A DNA stretch of 64,000 bases. Source: Lichtheimia corymbifera B2541 (taxonomy: Eukaryota; Mucoromycota; Mucoromycetes; Mucorales; Lichtheimiaceae). A program made the translations under genes and the position numbers. The notes under the pieces are model-generated. The model was given only the letters and a program-made list of their open reading frames with translations. It had not been told where the DNA came from and did no database searches. Where the stretch lies: positions 124,001 to 188,000 of the forward strand of contig JNEU01000881.1 in assembly GCA_000697475.1 (NCBI GenBank). The letters run 5' to 3'. This document shows positions 48,491-60,196 of this stretch, piece after piece (position 1 is the stretch's first letter; each line of letters begins with the position of its first letter).

Positions 48491-49223
48491 TTAAGTGTTG
48501 TTGTTACGCGGTGGCGTTGGAGGTGGAGAGGAGGAAGAAGACACTGGAGGTGTTGTAGAGGGTCTAGGTGGTAGGGGTGGTGAAGTATGCTTTTCGTCTT
48601 TTGCTACTGCTGCTACTGCTGCTGCCGGTTCGGATGCTGTGGATGGTGATTCCTGTTGCTGCTGTGATGATGATCCTACGCCACTTTGATTCATTTCCTG
48701 CTCTTGTTTTTGTCGCGTCTCTGCTCTTTGATACAAAAACCGCCGTAATAATCGGGCATTCTTTGTGTTGGCTCTATACAATGCAGTCAAAACAATGCCT
48801 AGAATAGGTATCAGCCCCAACTATATGACACAATGAAGAATAAGTAACAAGAAATGAGTGTTGCAGCTGAAGGCTTTTGACACTTACCACAAAGTCCACA
48901 GAGATGTGATAAAGCATACGACGCCGTAGTGATCGTGGAAGAACAGTTTTGCATGCGAGGTTATACATGGAAAGCGAGAAACCTAGAGAAATAATCTTGC
49001 CCACGACCGGTATAAAATCTAGCCTTTCTTGATAAGTAATGGATAGAATCAGCTGGGATCTTCATGTCTCGTTACCAAGTAGGACATCGTATCCAATCCA
49101 ACAGCAGCATATTTTGATCATTTCATCAAACTGCTTGGCACGGTGCTCATATTTTGCAAGGATGCGTGCATCATTTTCTGGTAGTTGGATTTCCACTGGT
49201 GGTTTACTGCGGACCCATACCAT
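48491..49223 (-). CDS. DUF4112 membrane protein
   Basis: Three exons: 49223-49076, 49027-48888, 48820-48491; 205 aa. The DUF4112 core is LDFIPVVGKIISLGFSLSMY and VGLIPILGIVLTALYRANTK, two hydrophobic hairpin-like segments each with a D/G-x-I-P-x-x-G motif. The N terminus is acidic and helical (NDARILAKYEHRAKQFD). The tail is a disordered Gln/Ser/Ala/Pro stretch. Family members are found in bacteria and fungi and sit in membranes; their function is not known. The exon phases are consistent and the ATG at 49223 gives the expected length. Confidence 0.85.
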
Positions 49224-50020
49224 GGTGTATGTGTATCAGTGACAAAAAAAAGTGGGTATTTGCTCGTTTGCAGGGAAGAAAAGCGAATAAAACGTCTTCA
49301 GACCAATCTGGATTTTCTAGTGGGACGCGAATAACAGGAATCGAAAGTTCCCTGTGTAACATGGGAAGCCAAACACATGCATGCGCGTAACATTTGTTTG
49401 CTTCATCCATTCACAGGTGCAAGCATGCTTGCGCAACAGCATGGATGGCTGTATCATAGGTAATAATACACAAAGAGACCCATAGATGTTAAAAGGCATT
49501 TAGATGTAACTATAAGCTGAATGTGATACACCACCAACCACGATCCGGTTGCATATTAATAGGGCGATGTGCATGGATGATGCAGATCTAGTGCTAGATA
49601 CTGATTCACAAACAGTCTTTTATATATCAATGGCTGTAAAATACATGTATCATAGATGTTGCCATGTTCTTCCATGCATTAGATTTGTATATGCTAAGGT
49701 ACTGTAGTAGATGCAACAATGGCTATGTTTGTGAGAGACTCTGTTGTTGTTTATATGTTGATTTGGATTTGTCAAAGAACACTCGATAATTCATTATGCG
49801 CTTTGATGGTCAACAACAATATGTGTTCTTTATAACAAAGAAAGGGGTGCAGTAACTGCATGATTTATAAATGGTATGTGTGTTACTCATTCTCACAGCA
49901 GCCCCGTCATCATCCATCATTGGCAGTGCCTCCGATAATCGGAAACGGGCTTATCCTTGCCGTTCTCTTTTTCCCTTTTTACATTGCATACACCCACACC
50001 ACCTCCCTTATACACACACC
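49224..50020. other. Intergenic, about 800 bp, divergent promoters
   Basis: Shared upstream region of the DUF4112 gene (minus) and UBC12-like gene (plus). No gene or RNA recognised. Confidence 0.5.
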
Positions 50021-50833
50021 ATGATCAAAATTTGGAGCATGAAGGCCAAAGAGGCCGCAGCCGAGAAGAAGAAACCAAAGACCAGTGCTGCTCAAATCCG
50101 TGTACAGAAAGGTATTTGCAATCTGCTTGTTCAAAGTTGCACTATGATCTAACGGCCATTGGCCTACTAGACTTGGCAGAGCTTGAGATTCCTTCGACCA
50201 TCAAACTTGACTTTCCCAATCCTGAAGACATCTTGCATTTCAACGTAACTATCAGTCCTGACGAAGGTAGTATCATCGATCTCTCTCTCTCTCTCTCTCT
50301 CTCTCTATGGGTGGGATAGGGTAGGACTCACTATGCTACGCTTCTTCTGCAGGTCTCTACACGGGTGGTCATTTTGCATTCACGTTCAATATCAACAACA
50401 ACTATCCACACGAGCCACCAAAAGTGCTTTGCAAACAAAAGGTATTGGAAAGGGTGATGATAATATCGGATGGTATCCAGCTGACCACAATGCGTTGCAT
50501 AGATATATCATCCCAACATTGATCTGGATGGCAACATCTGTCTCAACATTCTGCGCGAGGATTGGAAGCCAGTTCTATCATTACACTCTGTCCTAGTCGG
50601 TTTGCAATACCTGTTCTTGGAGCCCAATGCTGATGATCCTTTGAACAAAGGTAAAGTATTTAATTTCACGTATAAAAGGAAGGATAGTCCTCTGACTCAT
50701 GGATGGGTTAAAACAATATACAGAGGCAGCAGAAGACTTGAAGCAAAACAGAAAGGGATTTGAAACGAACGTCAAGCGAACAATGGCTGGAGGTGCACTC
50801 AAAGGCATACAATACGACACCGTGGTTGCATAA
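50021..50833 (+). CDS. UBC12: NEDD8-conjugating enzyme E2 (Ubc12/UBE2M type)
   Basis: Exons: 50021-50101 (or 50111), about 50137-50266, 50353-50441, 50503-50650, 50724-50833; about 185 aa. The N terminus [11 protein letters not shown] and the block SAAQIR match Ubc12, whose N-terminal tail docks the NEDD8 E1. The UBC fold shows [35 protein letters not shown] with the catalytic Cys in GNICLNI (near 113), and [17 protein letters not shown]. It transfers NEDD8 (Rub1) to cullins. The junction between exon 1 and 2 is unclear: canonical GT-AG removal needs a 35-nt intron (50102-50136) that replaces the conserved VQK before Asp by LHY. See findings. Intron 2 holds a CT microsatellite (50281-50307). 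Confidence 0.9.
50281..50307. repeat. CT dinucleotide microsatellite
   Basis: A perfect or near-perfect (CT)n run inside intron 2 of the UBC12-like gene, directly after the 5' splice site region and before the polypyrimidine tract. Confidence 0.9.
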
Positions 50834-51158
50834 AAGATTCAATTATTACTACGATCAGCTCTCTTCAAAGTACTCGGATGATTGTTAATAAAACTTCAAG
50901 GTGTGCTGCCAAATTGAGTAATGGACCTTGCGATTAGAGAGTACACAAGGCTTACTTGCTGGGTAGATGATATCGTATATGAGCGTGCAGCTACTGTATA
51001 TGTCCCCTCTCCTCCCCCTCCCTCCTTGTGTGGCAATTACAGAGTTTTTTTTATTCCTCTTTTCTGGTCACCCCTTCCTTTCACTTTTTAATATACTTTT
51101 TTCCTTCCTTTCTTTTCTACCTCCTCCACTCCTTTACTGCTAGTACAAGTCGTCGGCT
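50834..51158. other. Intergenic, promoter of the anillin-like gene
   Basis: T/C-rich leader before 51159 (runs of CTCC and TTTC from 51006 on), common in fungal promoters. No other feature. Confidence 0.4.
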
Positions 51159-54100
51159 ATGGACAATGCGAATGTACCTGATTCGTCCCTAGTAACAGAA
51201 TGGACCAAGGCCATTGTGAATGTCGACCTTGAACGAACACAGCGTTTATACAGCCAGCACCCTTATCTATTATGGCATCCCCTCGATAACAAAGAGACAC
51301 GCGTGGATACCGACTATGCTCATTTGACAGCGCAACTGGAACGGTTTCAAATGCTGGGACCAACCTTGGGTGACGAGTTGGCAGCCATACCCTACATGTT
51401 GTTGGATCATTTGGAGAAGGGTGATAAACAAGGTGCTTCTTTGGCACAGCAGAAACGTTCTCGATTACTCAATTTTCTGATCAAGGTATGTTAAAATGGC
51501 ACACTCAATAATACACTACAGACTAACCCATTGTAATATATGTATATAGAATGCACGTGAGGATGATCTCAATACTCGTACATGGGGTGCATGTCATAAT
51601 ACAACGCTTCATCTGGCAGCATTCTTGGGCCAAGCGAGAACAATGGATCAGCTGATAGAGCGTGGAGCATCGATCGACAAGCGTAATGATATGGGCCACC
51701 TGCCAAACGACGTTGCACAAAAGCGGCCCACCAACAGCCGATTCAGGCGACTTCGTGCGATGGCAGAATCAACACCCGACGATCCCAATAAGAACAAGCG
51801 TCAAAGTACACAGCAACGCCGTCAACAAGATATCGCTTTACTTTCCAAAAGATCAGCTGTAAAGAATAATCCACTCTTTAAGAAATTCGAACAGCAGCAA
51901 CAACAACAACAATCGGATCCACCATCGATCAAAAAGACATCTCCACTGGCACGTAACGCTTTTTTGAGATCAACTGGTGCTGGTGGTGATAATAACGGCA
52001 GCAGCAATGATAGCAGTAATAGCGGCAACAACAACAACAACACTAAGCTCCTTGCTATCCCTAGAGGAGTTGTGGGCGATGATGATAATGGAGAACCCAA
52101 TTCAGAAGATTATCCTCGTCGTACATCCAAGATTATTTCTTCTCTCAAAAACAAATCTTATGTTTCTTCCAGCGTGTTTCGACAAACTCAACCTGAACAA
52201 TCCTCATCACCATCACCATCTCGTAATGCCGCAGCAGTAGCAAAATCGTCACCTCTCAAAGAACAATCGATTATGGAAGAAGAAGAGGAGGAGGAGCAGG
52301 AGGAGAGTGATGACAATGAGAATCATGATCAGGGCAAGGAACAAACTCAAATCCAAGAACCATCTTCAGAAAGCAATGATGAAATGACGACTCCTGAAAT
52401 CAAAGCAGTGCCATCCCTACTGGTTGAACAAATTGCGCCCGAGCCATCTCGTGAGGAGAAGGTGCATGAAACCAAAGAACTGGTCCAAGAGGTTGAGGAT
52501 ATGCAGCAAAACGATGTATCATTTCCTCAAAAGGAGAACAATGAGGATCAAATGCCCAAAACAGCTGTTGAGATACCACCGCAAGAAGAAACAGAAAAGG
52601 TAAATATTGAATATTGCATTAAACCTGGTAATCGATTAATTATGCTATCTATAGGAAGATGACAATAAAGCTGTATCAGAATCAACGCCGATTGATGAGG
52701 AGGAACGCCGAGAAAAGAACACTACGACTACTACCACGCAACAGCTTGATGTGGTGGATATCAGCAACAACAAGCCAACCCAGCATGTCGAATATCAACA
52801 ACAGGAAACTGCGCCTACAACGACTGATGAACCAGAAACACGTGATCCAATAGCAGCTCTGGATGATCTTGAACCACCCTCCAAGCCATTTGCTGAAGGT
52901 GACGATTCACGACGATGGAGTGGCAGTCAGCGATCCCATTGGTCTGTTGGAGTAAGCTCATGGGATGCGGTGTTAAACAAGGACAACGACAACCATCGCT
53001 ATAGCAACCAAAGTGAAGCAGATAGTGAGCAGTGGTTTGACAGCTATGAGGATTGGGCAGCATCATCTCCCACTGAACGAAGGGGTTCGCGATCTCGTCA
53101 ACAACACCAGATGCAGCAGGAAGAGCAGGCACCCTTGTCATCATCGCCTTTACGTCATTCTGTGACATTGGATACTATTACATCTATGAACGATTATGGA
53201 AAAGAAAACAACATCCATATTGTGGAGGACGACGATGATAATGATGATGATGAAGATTTCTCGGTCAAATCAAGTACCCCATCGGCATCATTTAGTCCCA
53301 ATCAAAGAATGTCAGCTGGTGCTGATAGTGTTGACACATGGCCTGCAACTGCATCTCCCTTTACTGCACGCTCCCTTAGTGATGATAGTGGTGATGATGA
53401 TGGCTTTTGGAAAACACAGCATAATAATAATCCGGTATCAGAGCAACCTGCAATTGAATCAGCATCACGTGAATACGAACATGCATCTCCAGAACAGCAA
53501 AAGTCAACTGAACAAGATGACATGCACAGCAATAACGCCATACAACATGAACGTATCGACAATCAGCAACAGCCATTGACCCCAGTAAACGAATCGCAGG
53601 ATGAACAACAAGATGATCAGCAATTTGGCAGCATTTCTGTTGCCTCCACTACCTATGCAAGCCATCGTCTTCCACAACATCGACCAGCACAGGATGCATT
53701 TGAGGAGTTTATTACCCGTAAAGACGATGACGATTTGCAGCTGAAGGACCCTGAGCAAACGGAATATCAACCACAATTGGGACCTGATCAAGAGCAAGTG
53801 ATGATACATGAGCAGCAGCAGCAACAACAACAACCCATGAGCCACGTTCATCAACAACAACCACCGGAACCACACCAAGAAGAGCAACATGAAGAAGTAT
53901 CCTCACCATTACAATTGGATCTTTTGCCTCCTGTGGAGAATGATCCAGGGCAGTCTACATCGGCATTTGGCAAATTATATGTGCGTCTTAGCAGTGCTGA
54001 TGGTGTTTTGCTCCCAGTGCCACCCAAATTAACGACCTATGTGCGATGCGTGGTGAGCGATGGCGATTACGAATACATGTCTCGATATGAGGTGCTTAAT

Positions 54101-55043
54101 GACAGAGTTGTCTTTGATTATGAATGCATTATGGATGCACGACCCGATATGATCATCACCGTATCATTGCATGTACGACCCGATCCTCATGTACGACCCA
54201 AGACTGGCTTGTCAAAGTGGCTCACTTCGGTGCGTAAGCAACGCGAAACCTTACCAGCCTATGTTCACCCAGAGGATGGTGCTATCGGTCAAACGCGCTT
54301 TGCTCTTGGTCATATGATCCAGGCTTGTAATCAAAAGACATATGGTGCCAGCTTTGATTGTTTCAATTCGTGGTTTGCACGTTCGTCTCGTGAACAGCAC
54401 ATGCTAAAGGTGGTGGGCAATTTGAATGTCGAAATGCTTTATTTGCCTCTTTCAGATCCCTCTCTGGTATGTACACCTAATTTATCTACTTTCGATCATG
54501 TCAAATTTAACGCATGACATTATTATATACTAGCCAATTCCCAAGAGTATGCGTGAATGCGATTTGGCGCTGCGTATCCGACAATGGCACAATACTTGTT
54601 GGCATAGCGGTTTTCTTTCTATGCGTGCACCAGGATCACAGGTACGTAATCCCACAATAATAATACGTAGCATTAATTAACCCATGTGTATGTATGTACA
54701 GCTCTGGGATAGATATTATTGTCGGTTGATCGGTAGCCAATTGATAGGCTATGACTCCAAAGCAGCCTCAGCATCCTATATTCCCCAGGTCCAATACGAT
54801 ATTGCCAATGCTGTGCGATTGGTAGCCTCTTCGGATCAAATCATTGTCACTCTGGAGGATGTCCCTGATACCCGCGTTTTCCAGGAAAATACGATTGTCG
54901 AAGAAACTGGACGTGGATTCTTTAGGATTGTATTTGCCGATGCCTATGTGGACGCAGTCTGCGACGAAGCGCGTGAAAGCGAAGCATGGGTCAAGATTTT
55001 GAAATCCATGATTGGAAGGGTGCCTTTGAAGATTGTTGTCTAG
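51159..55043 (+). CDS. Ankyrin-repeat, anillin/Bud4-like C2 and PH domain protein
   Basis: Five exons: 51159-51485, 51550-52599, 52655-54466, 54534-54641, 54702-55043; 1212 aa, in phase. Residues about 110-170 contain one or two ankyrin-like repeats (TTLHLAAFLGQARTMDQLIE). A long disordered, acidic and Gln-rich region (170-890) follows. From about 899 to 1099 the sequence fits the anillin-homology C2-like domain (KLYVRLSSADGVLLPVPPKL, CVVSDGDYEYMSRYEVLND, HVRPDPHVRPKTGLSKWL), and residues 1100-1205 are a PH domain (LWDRYYCRLIGSQLIGYDS, ending ESEAWVKILKSM). Bud4 and Mid1/anillin relatives organise septins and the division site at the cortex. An N-terminal ankyrin module is unusual for that family. 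Fungi of this group form few septa, so a role at spore or gametangial septa or in septin scaffolds is possible (inference). Confidence 0.85.
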
Positions 55044-55371
55044 TAGAATTCTTCGTCTTCTACCATTTTTACCCACTCCTCCTTTCATCATTCTTTTCAT
55101 CCTCATCTCTTGTACCTCTTACTCTTTAATATCATCATCCATTACACTGTAATATGAAGTCATTGATAAAAGGCAACTAGTACTACCATTAATGCTGTTT
55201 GGTGTCACAAGGATAATGCATGATAAACTTGTTTACTTTTATATATCATCAATCACAATTCCAAACATCGGTATCATATCCGTGTGATTTATGCAAACAT
55301 GTAAAGGGTGTCATTGTACAACGCAGATGATAGGATGCAAAAATGGGATGGTTTCTACGTTCTATTGTTGA
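55044..55371. other. Intergenic between converging genes
   Basis: 3' flanks of the anillin-like gene (plus) and FKBP gene (minus). No gene seen. Confidence 0.5.
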
Positions 55372-56927
55372 TTAATTGAGAGAAACCAGTTTAACCTAGT
55401 ATTGTAAAGAAATTGCTCTTAGCGTTTCTGTGATGGATTTGAATAATTCCTACTGTAACCCTTACCTCAAAAACAAGTGTTGCGTTTGGTGGGATTAATG
55501 GTGGAGATCCACGTTTGCCATATGCCAGAGCTGGTGGAATAGTCAATTTCCGCTCGCCACCAAGTTTCATACCGGTGATGCCTTCATCCCATCCCTTGAT
55601 CACTTCTTGACGACCGAGAGCAAAAAAGAAAGGTTTGCCGCTGATGTTCTTGTCAAAGATCTTGCCTCCCTTTACTCTGCCAATGTATCGAACACCAATC
55701 TACAAGAACAAAGACATTAATACAATGACTAACATCTTATCCATGATCCATTGTTTTACCTTGTTGCCTTTTTTGACAGATACTCCTTGACCAACTTTAG
55801 TTTCTTCGATTGTGATACCACTTGGCAAATGGGTGATGACCTGTTTCGCATCGTTGTTAGCAAAAGAAGACGTCGTCGAAAATGTTTCATCCTACCTTTT
55901 CAGATTTCTTCTTTGGCTTTTCCTGGTCCGCCTTGGCCTTTTTCACTGGTGTAGCTTCATCATCATCCGTAGGTGCTTTTCTCTTCGTTTGCTGGTTTTG
56001 CTTATTTGAAGGGACACTGGATGGCTCCTTTTGATCAGCTTCCTTTGGTTGTTCTGGCTTGTCATTGGGTGGGGTCGTCTTCTTCTTCTTCTTCTTGTCT
56101 TCCTCTTCCTGCTGTTCCTGTTCCACTTCATCTGCGAATCGAATGGTGCGTTTGTGTCGTGGTACGTCAATATCCATGTCCTCGCTCTCATCAGATGCAA
56201 CCGACTCGTTCGAGATATCTTCGTCTGACTCAGATTCCTCAATTCCACCATCCAAATTTCCTTGCTGGCTCAAAAGAGATACTACAATGCATCACTTAGA
56301 TTGCGTTTCGAGTACAATATATACAGTATCAAACTTACATAGTTCTTCCCGAGTGATATTGGCAGGCAATTCTCTATAACATTCCCGTTAATATTTGATG
56401 TATCTGGAAAAAGTACACGAACTTACCCATCAAAGTCTTCTTCATCCTCTTCAGATCCCACATAGTTGCCACTTAAATGAATCGTCCTAGGATACGGATG
56501 AGCTTTGTGATCCTCTTCTTCTCCTATATCAACTACTTACGATTTGCCCTTGACAGTAAAAGACACCTCTTCGCCTTCAACAATAGTGAGATTCAATTCT
56601 TGTTGATCGATCTATATTACACTATGAGACACCGGGACCATGATAGGCAAAAGAGAACAACTTACTTGTCCAGGAACGAGGGTACATAAGACGTATTCCA
56701 TATCATCGACGACTATGCAAACAGACGACCGAGTTGGCTTGTTGCTGACCTTTGAATCAGAGACGGCAGCCTGGATAGATAGATCGCAGCGATCGATGTG
56801 AGTATAGTTGGGATAAGAAACGGGGAGAATGGAAACTCACCATAGTAATGCAGAAGGTAGAAGAGGCGATCTGGCTGTATGACTTTCCAGGAGTAAGTTG
56901 CAGACCCCAAAAACCTTGTAGTGCCAT
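55372..56927 (-). CDS. Nucleoplasmin-FKBP type nuclear prolyl isomerase (Fpr3/Fpr4-like)
   Basis: Nine exons: 56927-56841, 56770-56666, 56611-56541, 56486-56427, 56373-56339, 56281-55896, 55840-55760, 55699-55466, 55395-55372; 360 aa. The N-terminal nucleoplasmin-like part starts [17 protein letters not shown] and contains [17 protein letters not shown]. The middle has acidic runs and then Lys runs, with a [22 protein letters not shown] basic cluster suited to nucleolar or nuclear targeting. The FKBP domain is residues 249-360: [66 protein letters not shown]. The active-site residues of FKBPs (Y, F, W of the GWDEG block, Y of AYG) are present. Fpr3/Fpr4 act as histone chaperones and proline isomerases on histone tails. 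The last exon codes only eight codons. Confidence 0.93.
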
Positions 56928-57057
56928 GGTGTTGTGTATGTATGTGTGCGTAAAGGTGAGAGAGTGGTGTTCTGGTGGTGGTGGTAGACTGAGATTTCAC
57001 TATTAAATTCAAACCCTAGTGGCTTTTTCCCGCTGTTGATTTCTTTGTACTTTTACC
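56928..57057. promoter_or_regulatory. Compact bidirectional promoter (FKBP / uS11m)
   Basis: Only 130 bp separate the start codons of two divergent genes for a nucleolar protein and a mitochondrial ribosomal protein. No sharp TATA box is seen. Shared regulation with ribosome production is inference. Confidence 0.5.
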
Positions 57058-57678
57058 ATGTTGACAACTCGGTTACTTGCCAGCAGTCAGGGCGCCATTC
57101 GTCACTTGAGCACCACTCGCACGGCATTGTCTTCTTCGACACCATCGACCACCGGTGACAGTGTCAAGGTTCTCGGCATTCTCGACGCTCTTAAAAACAC
57201 ATCGCCCCAGGAAGAAGCATCGTCCAACATTGGCAACCTTATCAAGCATGCTGCACAAGCACAAAAGAAAAAAGACTCCTCGTCAGACTTTGATGTGAAT
57301 AGCATCACTCAACAATTGCACCGTGCTTCAGAAAACTACCAATTACATATCAATGCCTCGCCAAACAACACCATCATCACCCTTACACGACCCAATGGCT
57401 CTCCTCTTATCACCACTTCAGGCGGTTCCGCTGGATTCAAAAAGGCTGCTCGCAGTGGATACGAAGCTGCCCATCAAGCAGCATTGCAACTCTTAGAAAA
57501 GAAGGCAGCCAAGAACCTGAACCCTAGAAACATCCATGTCATTCTTAAAGGATTCGGCCCCGGTAGAGAAGCAGCATTCAAAGCACTTGTAGGCGAAAAG
57601 TGGAACATCAAACGTATCACGGATGCAACTCCTGTGCCTTTTGGTGGCTGTCGACCCAAGAAAGCAAGACGATTGTAG
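57058..57678 (+). CDS. MRPS18: Mitochondrial small-subunit ribosomal protein uS11m
   Basis: Single exon of 206 aa. Residues 1-25 (MLTTRLLASSQGAIRHLSTTR) are a classical mitochondrial presequence. A linker follows, and from about residue 95 the uS11 domain: NNTIITLTRPNGSPLITTSG, GFKKAARSGYEAAHQAALQL, ILKGFGPGREAAFKAL, and the end RITDATPVPFGGCRPKKARR. uS11 binds 16S-type rRNA at the platform near the decoding site. It is transcribed away from the FKBP gene across a 130-bp gap. Confidence 0.95.
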   Translation: MLTTRLLASSQGAIRHLSTTRTALSSSTPSTTGDSVKVLGILDALKNTSPQEEASSNIGNLIKHAAQAQKKKDSSSDFDVNSITQQLHRASENYQLHINASPNNTIITLTRPNGSPLITTSGGSAGFKKAARSGYEAAHQAALQLLEKKAAKNLNPRNIHVILKGFGPGREAAFKALVGEKWNIKRITDATPVPFGGCRPKKARRL

Positions 57679-57833
57679 ATAACAACAGCACCTCTTCATC
57701 CTCCTCCTTTCCCCCACCAATTTACACATAGTATCATCCATCGTTTTACAGTAAAAAAAAGCTTCACATCATTCATCAATAACCACCAATGCTGCTTCTT
57801 GTTGTTTTATGCAATAATATAAAGTAGAAATGC

Positions 57834-58553
57834 TTAGAATCTCAGCTTGTTGAAGAACCACTTGTTCTTGCCAGTCTGATATCTCTCTTCGAACAACTTT
57901 TTGATAACCTAGAAACGCATGACCTGTTAATAAAACGTTCCTTCAATTCCATCCATTATATGTTTATATTACCTTCTTGGTCTCCACACGTTGGGCAGGA
58001 TCCTTGAAAGTCTCGGATGCAACGGTACCCTTGATTTGTTCCATCTCCAAAGCATAACTATAGGATCGATCCAGTTAATGGGATGATATCCATGCATAAT
58101 CTATATCTTACCGAGTGGGCATCATGTGGTTGTAGTTGACAATCTTGATGAAAGGCTTGACACGGCTGCGCTTGGCGACCTTCTTCTTGCCCATGGCGCG
58201 AGTCACCTTCAAAGGAGTACGTTCGACACCAGCGACAACTGCATAACCGTAAGGTCTATCCTTGGTGCCTTCATCGTGGTCTGTAATATTAAAGTTCAGT
58301 GCTCGTTTCTATCGCATGTCATGGTCGCATTGGAAACGTACTGCGGACGACAACGGCTTTCTTGCCAGCATAGCGACCCTGCAAGATAACGACAACCTAT
58401 TCCGAAATGATTGATCGATTGATTAGCCACATTCTGCCAAAATAGTCTCGTATCCATCCATCCATTCTATTCATCCATCCATCCACCTATTCATCCATCC
58501 ATTGATCTCTCGTCATTTCTACGTACTTTGCCAGCCTTGATGAACTTGACCAT
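57834..58553 (-). CDS. RPL27: 60S ribosomal protein eL27
   Basis: Five exons: 58553-58527, 58396-58342, 58280-58112, 58057-57973, 57908-57834; 136 aa, exactly the eukaryotic length. [67 protein letters not shown] and the end [12 protein letters not shown] are diagnostic. It is a structural protein of the cytosolic large subunit. The intron after nine codons is a common arrangement in fungal ribosomal-protein genes; it contains a CATC repeat. Confidence 0.97.
58434..58500. repeat. CATC/ATCC tetranucleotide repeats in eL27 intron 1
   Basis: Interrupted tracts of CATC units (CATCCATCCATCC, twice or more) within the first intron of the eL27 gene. Confidence 0.85.
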
Positions 58554-58910
58554 GGTTGAGAAAGAGAGCTTGAACTTACTTGCCCGTTTAGGCTTCACTA
58601 GAGTGAGCACCACCACCTTACACTTTTTGGTTGTCCGCTAATATCCTCCCTCCCTCCCTCCTGTTGCTATGATACATGAGAATCCCACACACCCCAACAT
58701 CCTTTACGTAAACGAGCCCTATTCCTTTTTAAACGTGGCGTGGAAACCTTTTCACAATGAGGCGTATTTATGCTCGAGAATTATTATCCTCGGAGGACCA
58801 CAAAGAAGATCATGCTTCATTGACGTCATTTTTTCGCTTGTTGCATAAAACCTTCCCACCTTACACTTTCCCACATTTTTTGTATCTCTTTTTTCTTTCT
58901 CAACTATATC

Positions 58911-59724
58911 ATGGATTTAAGAGGATCGTGCCACTGTGGAGCAGTTACCTACTCCTTCAAAAGCCATACACCTTCACCGGTATGTATGCCATTATTTGAT
59001 CATCATCACCTGTGCTCATCCTTTTGACAAAGTTTATGCGTTGCTATTGGTAATCAATTGGCTTTGTGGACACGCGAAATGGATTTTCACCAACGTACGC
59101 ATTAACATGACGTAGCTCCATTTGTCGTAAAACCAGCGGTGGAGGAGGATTTGCCATCAATATCATGGGCTTGAAAGACACTTTGACTGTGCAGGGTGAA
59201 GAAAACTTGCGGTACGTTAAAAAGTTTAGGCGTGTATTATGCTATAGAAACTTATATACAATATAACGATAGGGAGTATCGTGCCCTGAGAGATAAGAAA
59301 ACAAAAGAACTATGGTATGTATGTGGGTGCATGACGCAGGTTATTGGATGGATTGGCTTACTACATCTACTGGTGGGCATATTACAGTGGGAACATCCGC
59401 TATTTCTGTGGACAGTGTGGTACGTAAACATCGCTGATGAAAGTAATAGTACAGGATTTGCTGAATCATCATCTTTATATAGGATGTCATTTGTACGCTT
59501 ATGATAAGAGCTATGCAGAATACATTTATCCTCTTGCTTGCTCCATCGATACGCCGCTCCCTTATGTGGATTACAATGACGTGTATCACATCATGCTGAA
59601 CGACGAGTCCAAGGCGAATTGGGCTATTGCTCCAAGTCCTGATCCATCGAGACATGCTTTTGCCGTGTATCCAGATGTCTCTCTTGAGCAATGGCATAAG
59701 GATAACAAAAGATATCTTGCGTAA
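58911..59724 (+). CDS. GFA/CENP-V family zinc protein (glutathione-dependent formaldehyde-activating-like)
   Basis: Six exons: 58911-58979, 59033-59049 (17 nt), 59116-59211, 59273-59314, 59388-59419, 59483-59724; 165 aa. The GFA signature is present: GSCHCGAVTYSF (Cys7, Cys9), MRCYCSICRKT (Cys27, Cys29, Cys32), RYFCGQCGCHLYAYD. These are the ligands of the two zinc sites of the fold. In bacteria the family includes S-hydroxymethyl-glutathione synthase and many members of unknown substrate; no reaction can be assigned here. The micro-exon of 17 nt carries most of the second metal-binding motif and splices in phase, so the model is sound despite the small exons. Confidence 0.85.
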
Positions 59725-60196
59725 TATAATAAACGTCGTTGATTGGCCTCATTGACGTATCACGTTACAAGTCTTTATATCACAGTCCCGTTAAATTGGG
59801 CATGATTCATATTCTAAAGGAGGATTGAACTGTTCTTTACTTCCTAACATAGGGCCTCAATGATCAAATGCGTGCAGTTTGGACCTTTGGTTCCATGGTC
59901 GATTCTCATGTGAAAGAGCGTACTGCGTCGTCGGAGTCTAATCAAGCATGGCAAGTACTAACAAAGGCCATAGCAGATGTCAATGGGTATTCGCGGCATG
60001 AAACATGATGCTCCGCTGGTTATGGAATACATTAGGTGCTGCGGTAGAATGTAGTCTACCATATAACTCATGGATTAATAACAGCAGCGGTGGATGAATT
60101 TGGAAAGTTTCATGCTGCATTTGTCAGCAGGGCTAACACTATAAAAGAGGTGTCGAGGACGTTAAGAGGCATCCCCCTTAATTCGACATTGATACC
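59725..60196. other. Intergenic, uL16 promoter
   Basis: A short plus frame at about 59873-60009 reads as plausible protein (MRAVWTFGSMVDSHVKERTA) but is 46 codons with no known family, so it is not called. The rest is the promoter region of the uL16 gene. Confidence 0.4.

Noticed and set aside
59873..60009. 46-codon plus frame upstream of uL16
   Set aside because: Reads like protein but is short, has no recognisable family and no partner exon; left as a note in the intergenic entry.
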